A stretch of DNA of 64,000 nt from Bos javanicus (lineage: Eukaryota; Chordata; Mammalia; Artiodactyla; Bovidae), in assembly GCF_032452875.1 (NCBI RefSeq), contig NC_083869.1, positions 120,906,001 through 120,970,000 on the forward strand, given 5' to 3'. The notes under the pieces were generated by a model. That model was not told the origin of the DNA, searched no databases, and saw only the letters and a list, made by a program, of their open reading frames with translations. The translations under genes and the position numbers were made by a program. Shown in pieces: positions 56,760 to 64,000 of this stretch. The stretch's first letter is position 1; every line of letters starts with the position of its first letter.

Positions 56760-57559
56760 ATGGACAGCCTTTCTGCCTCTGCGGCCACCATGGTGCCTGT
56801 GAAAAAGCTTGTGGTGAAGGTGGGCAAGAAAAAAAGAAGCAGATCGTGAAGTTTCCTCTTGACTGTACCCATCCTGAGAAGACGGACTCATGGATGCTGC
56901 CAGTTTTGAGCAGTTTCTTCAAGAGACAAAGTGAATGGAAAAGCTGGGAATCTTGGGGAAGGGGCAGTGACAATCAAAAGAAGAGTAAGCAAAATTACTG
57001 CAACTTCTGTGGTGCCTTTTTCCAAAGGTATTTGAAATATCTCACCAAAAAAATATTTGAAGAAGAATAATCCATGTGATTGGTTGCATGGAGTTGCTAA
57101 CAGCAAAGAAAGTTACCAATTGAACTACTTCCAGATTAACCAAGATGAAGAAAAGGAGGAAGAGGAGGATGAAAACTCAGTTATCTTGGGGGGAGGGGCT
57201 TTCTTGGTGGCTCAGTGGTAAAGAATCCACCTTCCAATGCAGGGGATATGAGTTCAACCCCTGGTCCCAGAAGGTCTCACATGCCTCGGAGCAACTACTG
57301 AAGCCCACGCACCTAGAGCCCACGCTCCAAAAGCAGCCCATGCAACAAAAGAAGGCACCTCAATGAGAAGTCCACGCAGCAACCAGAGAGTAGCCCCCAC
57401 GCACCACAACTAGAGAAAAGCCCACGCAGCAACAAAGACCCAGCACAGCCATAAATAAATAGATACAATTTTAAAGCCCTCCAAACTCAGTTATCTGGAA
57501 TATTTTGTATGGGTTCTTGAATAAAACTCAGGAACCAAAATAAATAAATAAGATGGACA
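56760..57559 (+). pseudogene. RPL22: Processed pseudogene of RPL22 (ribosomal protein eL22)
   Basis: The sequence from ATG 56790 translates MVPVKKLVVKVGKKK, then loses one base and hits TGA at 56847-56849. Later frames give LDCTHPEKTD, RYLKYLTKK and YFQINQDEE, all RPL22 words in order. The 3' UTR text and AATAAA (about 57519) are kept, followed by an AATA-rich tail at 57537-57552. There are no introns. ATGGACA at 56760-56766 and 57553-57559 is the likely target duplication. Several frameshifts and a lost stop make it non-functional. A CHR SINE at 57187-57482 interrupts its 3' part. The KKLVVK start fits RPL22 better than RPL22L1. Confidence 0.93.
57187..57482 (+). mobile_element. CHR-type SINE inside the RPL22 pseudogene
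   Basis: The forward SINE reads 'ctttcttggtggctcagtgg', 'gagttcaacccctggtccca', 'aacaaagacccagcacagcc', then a tail. The perfect 14-base duplication AAACTCAGTTATCT lies at 57173-57186 and 57483-57496. Confidence 0.93.
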
Positions 57560-58639
57560 AAAAGCCAAGTTCTGGGTAGGTGCTTGATTACCCTCAAAGC
57601 AATCTCCTGTCCTTCTCCTAATTCTTCCTGTGATTTGAAGTGTGTGTACCCATGAGGCACCCTAGACAGGGCTATGACCATTCTAGGTGGCAAAGAGGAG
57701 ACTTTCCATCCTAAACGTCTGCAGCCTGAGTTAGGCACTGGAACGCTGGAGAACTCGACACTCAGGAAGATCCAAGTGCTCATGACCTTACCAGGTGTGC
57801 CAATGTGTAAGTGATCAGTCAGCCCCCCAGGAGGTTTCTGTGGAGTCCTCCTCCAGATGGAGATCTGTGCAGTTTTGGGGGACAGAGGTACACCCCTCTC
57901 CCCCTCCCACCCACATCCCCATTCATGCATTCATTCATTCTTCCACTGCTGTATTTCCAGAATGTTGCACAGAGCCTGGGACATAAGTCTCAATAAATAA
58001 ATGATAGAAGAACAAGTTTTTACATGCAACACACCCTTATTGATTGTCTGCTGCTCTTAGCCCTGTGCTAAGAGATAGTGTACAGATGGTGCACATAAAG
58101 GAACTAGCCCTGACAGCTCTCTCCCAAGATCACCCAGGGGGCTTCTAAATCCTCCCAGCTCTTCCCACCCCAGACCCAGCTTCCACTGGTTGCCACGCTT
58201 CAGGCATCAGGACTTTCCCCAGAACTGAGGTAATGCCCAAGCACCCCACGCATCATGGAACCCGGGAAGGCAGCATGCCCGCAGCCACAATTCTTCAAAT
58301 CCTGTCTTTCATGCCCGGTCCATCCTCCAGCCACGCTTCCCCGTCTTCTCAAACCCTCAAACAGCCATCTCCCGCCTCCCAATGCCCTACATCTACCTGG
58401 GGTTATACCCGACGCGGCCAGCAGGTGGCGCGGAGACTCCCTTTTCCCCTTCGCTGGACTGGACTCCGGACCCCACCAGGACCCCGTCCCTCCCTCCTCT
58501 TGTCCCCAGCAGGGACAGGCGTGGACTCTGTGACCTCTAACTGACCCCTCTCCTTCCTGCTGGCTCCTGCGATGAGGCCTGAGGAGACTCCAGTTGCTCC
58601 TGCAGGCCCCGGGTTTTCTTTTCCTGCCTGGTGGGTGAG

Positions 58640-58854
58640 GAGGGTCCCTAAGGGGCCAAGCTGCAGCTGGTGGGGCGGGGCTGGGCGGGGTTGGGCTGAA
58701 AGCAGCTGCCAGGGAGAGAGAAAGAGAAAGAAGAAAGGGGAGAGAGAGAAAAAAGAGAGAGAAGAGGGAAAGGAGAGGAAGGGCGAGGCGCTCTGGTTCC
58801 CGGCTCCTATCCCAAACAGGTGGAGATCCCAGCTGAAGCTCACCCCAGGATAAG
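58640..58854 (+). promoter_or_regulatory. Candidate upstream promoter/first exon for FNDC5
   Basis: Three CAGCTG E-boxes (58664-58669, 58703-58708, 58830-58835), GGGGCGGGG and GGGCGGGG boxes (58672-58690), a 73-base purine tract (58711-58783), and a consensus donor AAG|GTATGT at 58854/58855 lie together about 1.9 kb before the FNDC5 coding start. A plausible acceptor (ctctccccgcag) ends at 60497. Whether these form a real alternative FNDC5 first exon cannot be told from sequence alone. Confidence 0.35.
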
Positions 58855-60239
58855 GTATGTAGTTGAGTAAACAGAGGGGCGGGGGTGTCAGCTAGCCAAG
58901 CAGAGCAGGCCTGGGGGTACTGAGGGGCTGGTGCTCAGCCAGAACCCTTGAGCTCCCTCCCATCTCAGCCCTTCCAAGGTGACCAAATAGAGACTTGGGG
59001 GCAGTACAGGGAGTTGTAGGATGGGCATTAGGAGATGAGGGCTCTATTGCTGCTCTGGACTTGGCTCTGTGAATCTGCACCAAGCTCTTCTCCTCTCTGA
59101 ACCTTAGGTTCAGAGAGACAGAGGCAGGGGGAATCCTGAATGTGTTGTGGGATAACTTTGCAAGGTGTCCCCTTTTCAAAAAGAATTAGGTCTTCCAGGG
59201 GCTTCTGAAGACCAGAAGGCTTTTAAGACCCAAAGGGATGCTCATGGTGGGATTTCAAACAATGGGGGAGGGGGCTCATTGAGAGAGAAGGGTGGTCCCT
59301 CCCTGTCAGGGGCCCTAAGGCCCTGGTCTGTTCTTCGCTACTCAGCCTTGTTTCTCTGACTGGGACTCAGCGTGAAGAGTGACACAGGGTGGGGGGTGGG
59401 GGGGCTTTCCCAGGAGTCTGGTGCTCCAGAGATGCTCTCATTATTAGGGAGAGGGTGGTGGGTGCAGCGTGAGGGCGTTTCTCTGCCACTCCAAGATCAG
59501 AAGAGTGGATGAGACCGTAGGATGTGTGGGCCGAGGCAGGCAGTGGTAGGCATATGGATGTCCCCAGGGTGATGATGGAGGGGTACTCAAGCCCTTTCTG
59601 AACTGTGGCTGCCCTTTAGAGTCATTAGCTCATTCACTGCATTCAACCAGGGCCTGAAGGGCGGGGGTCGGGGGGTTGCTGGAACAACTCCTCCCTCATC
59701 CCTGCTGTTGAGAAGAGATTGTTCCAGATTGTTCTCTCTCTGGGGAGAAGCTGGCGCAGGCAGTTCTAGGATCTCAGGGATCCCAAGTGGGGAGACAGTC
59801 CAGTCAGGCACAGGATGGGGAGTCAGATGGGCCTGTATTCCCATCCTGGCTCTGCTGTGGATCCTTGGGCAAGTCCAAGCTGCTGGCTCCTGTGCAAAAT
59901 GGGGATAGCAGAGCGGGCCCTGACAGGGCTGCAGGCCCTCTCGTGCATCTGGCACCTCGGGGATGCTCACTGTGGAGAGAAAAACGGAGGCCCAAGAAGG
60001 GGAAGGACTGGCCTGGGGTCTCAGGCCCTGGCCCTCACTCTCCCTCTTCCCAGCCTCAGGGTAAACACGGAGCACCCTAGCACCTACTGAGCACTCTATA
60101 GAGTCACCCCCATCCCTACTGGGATTGCTCCCCGCTGCTCCCTCCTGCCCCAATCTGCAAAGCCTGCTTGTTCTGGGGCAGGGGCAGACTGAGGGTGGGG
60201 ACCCCCAGGCGAGGGGGCACAGAGGAGAGTCTCCGTGGC

Positions 60240-60538
60240 ACTCGCCCTCCCTCTCCCCGCCGACAAAGGGCAGCGGTGGCGGCCGGGTCAGGGCTGCGCG
60301 CGGCGGGCACAGGCGCTGCGAGGCCGGGGCTCACTCAGCACGGCGGGGCGCTTAGAGCCCGGCTCGGGCTCGGGCACAGGCGAGAGGGTGGGAGCGCCAG
60401 CTGGCGCAGCCGCGCGGGCCGGGTCGGGGCCCTCGGGGTGGGGGTGGCTGGGGGGCGCCCTCCGGCCCTCACCCCGCCCCCGCGCCTCTCCCCGCAGCGG
60501 GGGCGCCCCGCCCCCCTGGGCGCCCGACGTGGACACGG

Positions 60539-60577
<39 letters not shown>

Positions 60578-60840
60578 GGGAGTCGCTGTCCGCGAAGCCG
60601 ACATGCAGGCGGCGCGGGGCGGCGCGGGGCGGCCGGACCGGGCGGGCGGCGGGCCGGAGCGCCAGCGCGAGCGGCCGCCGGGCGCCGGAGCCGCGTCCGC
60701 CTGCGCCGCCCCGGGCCGGCCGGCCGGAGCCGCCGCCATGCACCCCGGCCCGCCCCGCGCCGCGCTCCGCCTGTGGCTGGGCTGCGTCTGCCTCGCGCTG
60801 GTGCAGGCGGGTAAGGGGGCCCCGGGCGGGGGCGCGGGTG
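60240..60840 (+). promoter_or_regulatory. FNDC5: FNDC5 CpG island
   Basis: Very high GC and CpG content around the first coding exon, with several GC boxes and a GCC triplet repeat. There is no TATA box. The frame of the FNDC5 start is open far upstream because of the GC bias. Confidence 0.75.
60541..60573 (+). repeat. (GCC)11 triplet repeat upstream of FNDC5
   Basis: A perfect run of 11 GCC units, 165 bases before the FNDC5 ATG, within the CpG island and probably in the 5' UTR or just upstream. Confidence 0.9.
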
Positions 60841-63800
60841 GGCGTCCTCCGGTCCCTTCCGGGCTCCCTGGGGACCCCGTGTCTGGCCCGCTCACTGATC
60901 CCCCTTTGCCGCACCTCCAGCCCCTTTCCTGCCTACTTGACCCCCGACCCGACCTCCAGCTCTCAAACCCCCTCCCGCCACCCCTGGCCCTGGGATCTAG
61001 GGTCTTGGGATCCCCAGCCCCCTCCTCTGTTGCCCTGACCCCAGGCCTTTCCTTCAGGAGCCCTGGCTCCTTTCTGTGGCCCAGGGAGCAGCTGAGGACA
61101 CGGTCCCCGCACCTCAGGCCTCTCTCCCTGTCCCCAAAGCCTTGCAGGCCAACTCTGCAGGTCGGAGTGGCCTGGGTCCTGCGGGGGAGAGTGGGGAGAG
61201 GATTGGCACCCTAGGGCACCGGGAGGTGGGGGGGTGGACCCCGAGCCTGGAGGCTGGTTGCCCCCTGGGGCCTGGCCTCCCGGGCACCCTGCCTCTCCTG
61301 ATGCCCTGTGCCAGTCCCTTCTGGCTGCTGCCGCCTTGCTAGTATACCTTCCTGCCCCCCTCCCTGGCCCAGTGCTGTCTCCCTGCTCCTGCCCTGTGTC
61401 TGTCCCCCCCGTCCCCCCTTGCCTCTTCTTGGGTGCAGTGTCTGCTGCTCCTGTCTGTGTATCTCTGTCTCTCTTGGACTCCACGTCTGGCTTTGTGTCC
61501 CCAGGCCCCATGCTTACGGGGCAAGGGGGGCGGCTCTAGGCTTAGGTCTTCTTCCCCTTTCAGCGCCTGCCCCTGGGGGATACAGAAGCTTCAGTGATTC
61601 TGCTGCCCCTCTCTTGGAAGGTTCTTGCTTCTCTAACCCCCACCATCCCCCTCACTCTCATTTCCTCTGGTCCTCTTTGTTCTGTCCCCACTTCCAAAAG
61701 GCCCTACCCTGTTCCCTTGACTCTCCTGTAGGGGCTCTGCTCTCAGTGACCCCGTCTTCCTCTGCTGCCTCCCCACCTGCTTCCTGGGATTGGCAGGGTC
61801 TGGAGAAGGCCCTTCCCTGGGCTTCTCCTGCCTGGCCCTCCACAATCCTGGGGCTTCCTCTCTCAAGCCTCAGTCCCATCCCAGGGCTCGCCCAGCTAGA
61901 CTCTTCTCGACCTCTGGGTCTTTCTCCTTCCCTCAAGGTCACTCACTTGACAGTGCCGTTTGTAGCAAGAGCCCTGGACTGGGAGGCCTTCTAACTGCTT
62001 TCACCAGACTCACCTTCAGCTCCTGCAACCCCGGCCACCTATGTCTCCTCCGTGCCTGTCCTCCACCCCACTCCCCACCTCCCACTGACCCTCCATGAGC
62101 CCTGGCCCTGGCCCAGGCTCATCAATTTTAGTTGGACTCTAGTGGGGCCAGTTGTGGCCAGCACGGGCCTCTGCCCTGGATTCAAGGAGCCTGGGGCTTC
62201 TCAGGCCTGGCTCTTCAGCCCCTAAGAAACTGAGACCACCCCGGGTGCCAGTCCCACCGGAGGCCTGGATTTCTTCCTTGTCACCACATAGCCACCTCAG
62301 GTTCGCCTTTCATACTTATGAGACGGTGGATCTGCACCTCACAGCAGGGGTGCTCAGACTCAGATGCCTCCCCACCCCCAGACAGCCCCTCGGCCCCAGT
62401 GAACGTCACCGTCAGGCACCTCAAGGCCAACTCTGCGGTGGTAAGCTGGGATGTCTTGGAGGACGAGGTTGTCATCGGATTTGCCATCTCTCAGCAGGTA
62501 ACCCTCAAGGGGCCCTGGGAGGGAAGAACACATCCAGATACAAGTGATGGTTGGGAGAGGAGGGAAGCAGAAAGACAGAGGAACAAGGAGCAAGAGAGAT
62601 GGGCATAAAGCTGCATAGGGGGCTGGGAAAAGAGGCCCCAGAAGGGAAATCTATGGTTGGAACCTAGGAATTAGGGGCAGGATTTTGATCGTAAACAGAC
62701 GTGAGTTTAGGACCTGGTTCCAGTCCATGGGGTTGCAAAGAGTTGGACACTGAGCAACTAACACACCAGTTCTCTTGGGTTTCCCTCGTGGCTGAGTGGT
62801 AAACAATCCACCTGCCAGTGCAGGCGACTCGGGTTCCATCCCTGGGTCAGGAGAACCCCTGGAGAAGGAAATGGCAACCCACTCCAGTATTCTTGTCTGG
62901 GAAATCCCATGGACAGAGGAGCCTGGCGGGCCACAGTCCATGGGGTCACAAAGAGCTGGGCATGATTTAGTAACTAAACAAAACAACCACCACCACCAGT
63001 TCTCTCAAGATATATGTCCTTGGACAGCTTCTGAAACCTCTCTGAGCCTATCTCCTGGCCTGTAAAATGGAGAGGTGGATACCTACCTGCAGAGGTGATG
63101 GGATGCTTGAGTCAGATTGTGGCTGTAGGGGGTTTAGCATGGTAGCCAGGGTGAAGCCTCATCACTGCTGGAGAGGTGGGCAGATGTGGCATGGTGGCCT
63201 GGGCACTGAAACCTGGGGCCTGGCTTTGCTCTCGGCAGAAGAAGGACGTGCGGATGCTGCGCTTCATCCAGGAGGTGAACACCACCACCCGCTCGTGCGC
63301 GCTCTGGGACCTGGAGGAGGACACGGAGTACATCGTGCACGTGCAGGCCATATCCATCCAGGGTCAGAGTCCCGCCAGCGAGCCCGTGCTCTTCAAGACG
63401 CCACGCGAGGCTGAGAAGATGGCCTCGAAGAACAAAGGCAGGCCCAGGCCACCATCAGCACGGGATGGGGTGTGGGGAGGGGTGGTCCAGACTGGAAGGG
63501 TGCATGGCTGACAGAAAGCACAAAACCTGCCCCCCATCCCTCCTCAGGGCCCTGCCACCTAGTCAGACAGCCCCCTGAGAGAGGGAGGTCCACTCAGGTC
63601 CCCCAAACAATGGGACTCAAACTCGCAGCTTTAAGTCCAGTTACTGCCCCCTAAGTAGCCATCAGTATGTTCTCGAATCTCTTTTTGGGCACAAGTAGAA
63701 ATAAGCCCTGATGCCGGGAGAGATTGAAGGCAGGAGGAGAAGGGGACAACAGAGGATGAGGTGGTTGGATGGCATCACCGACTCAATGGCATGAGTTTGA

Positions 63801-64000
63801 GTAAACTCTGGGGAGTTGGTGATGGACAGGGAGCCTGGTGTGCTGCAGTCCATGGAGTTGCAAAGAATCAGACACGACTGAGCGACTGAACTGAGAAATA
63901 GCACTTAAATTGGGGCTTGGCCCTCGACGGGTGGCTGTTGGAGGGGCAGAGAGCCCCAGACCTAGTGACCTAGCATCTCTCTCCATGCAGATGAGGTGAC
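60738..64000 (+). CDS. FNDC5: FNDC5, fibronectin type III domain protein 5 (irisin precursor), 3' part cut off
   Basis: Coding exons: 60738-60810, 62382-62497, 63239-63437 and the first bases of a fourth, 63991-64000; phases fit exactly. The product starts MHPGPPRAALRLWLG, a signal peptide of about 24 residues ending LALVQA, then DSPSAPVNVT opens the FNIII domain, which ends near FKTPREAEKMASKNK. N-glycosylation sequons are N32-V-T and N77-T-T. Known biology: a type I membrane protein whose ectodomain is shed as irisin, from muscle and brain. The shedding site, transmembrane helix and tail lie beyond the window. The ATG (gccgccATGc) aligns with the site that is reported as ATA in human. Introns 1 and 2 are GT-AG; intron 3 begins GC (63438). 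The first exon seems about five codons shorter than human after MHPGPP. An in-frame ATG at 60603 could extend the N-terminus. Confidence 0.96.
62776..62993 (+). mobile_element. Bov-tA SINE in FNDC5 intron 2
   Basis: A full-length forward copy, 'gggtttccctcgtggctgag' to 'agctgggcatgatttagtaa', with an ACC-rich tail. The perfect 12-base duplication CACCAGTTCTCT lies at 62764-62775 and 62994-63005. A separate Bov-tA tail scrap precedes it at about 62722-62762. Confidence 0.92.
63700..63896 (+). mobile_element. BovB/ART2A 3' end in FNDC5 intron 3
   Basis: Forward text 'ccctgatgccgggagagatt', 'ggttggatggcatcaccgac', 'ggagttggtgatggacaggg', ending 'gactgagcgactgaactgag'. AGAAATA occurs at both edges. 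Confidence 0.9.

Noticed and set aside
60168..61214. A 348-codon open frame across the FNDC5 first exon
   Set aside because: It runs through the donor at 60810/60811 into intron 1 and owes its length to GC-rich sequence. Only the part ending at 60810 belongs to FNDC5; its upstream ATG at 60603 is kept as a separate finding.

Overview
The window is nuclear DNA of a ruminant (Pecora: cattle, sheep, goat or a close relative). Bov-tA/Bov-A2 SINEs, BovB/ART2A LINE pieces and cetartiodactyl CHR-type tRNA-derived SINEs occur dozens of times, next to older mammalian MIR, L1 and MLT1 copies. The sequence alone does not let me separate cattle from sheep or goat. There is no sign of bacterial, plasmid or phage sequence.

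Three protein-coding genes are recognised from exon translations and exact splice phases. TMEM54 is on + (coding exons 30059-36535). HPCA, hippocalcin, is on - (coding exons 37572-42547, 5' non-coding exon near 44941). FNDC5, the irisin precursor, is on + (coding from 60738) and leaves the window two bases into a codon at the start of its fourth coding exon. The order FNDC5-HPCA-TMEM54 with HPCA on the opposite strand is, from memory, the same as on human 1p35, so this is a conserved syntenic block read in reverse. TMEM54 and HPCA converge tail to tail; HPCA and FNDC5 diverge over about 15 kb.

Layout: 1-29740 is gene-free and packed with repeats (SINEs nested in SINEs, BovB tails, two antisense L1 remnants, an MLT1 LTR, a probable younger solo LTR). 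29740-36750 is TMEM54 with its CpG island. 36690-45200 is HPCA, with only ancient MIRs and microsatellites in its introns. 45200-58600 is intergenic with scattered MIRs and SINEs and one processed RPL22 pseudogene that was itself hit by a SINE. 58640-64000 is the FNDC5 promoter region and the first part of the gene.

The three genes do not form a pathway: a four-pass membrane protein, a neuronal calcium sensor and a secreted/membrane fibronectin-III protein. I found no undescribed multi-gene system. The observations most worth a look are in FNDC5 (ATG start, in-frame upstream ATG, a GC-AG intron, a GCC repeat), in the overlapping TMEM54/HPCA poly(A) region, in the roughly 13 kb around HPCA that lacks ruminant SINEs, and in several insertions dated by clear target-site duplications.
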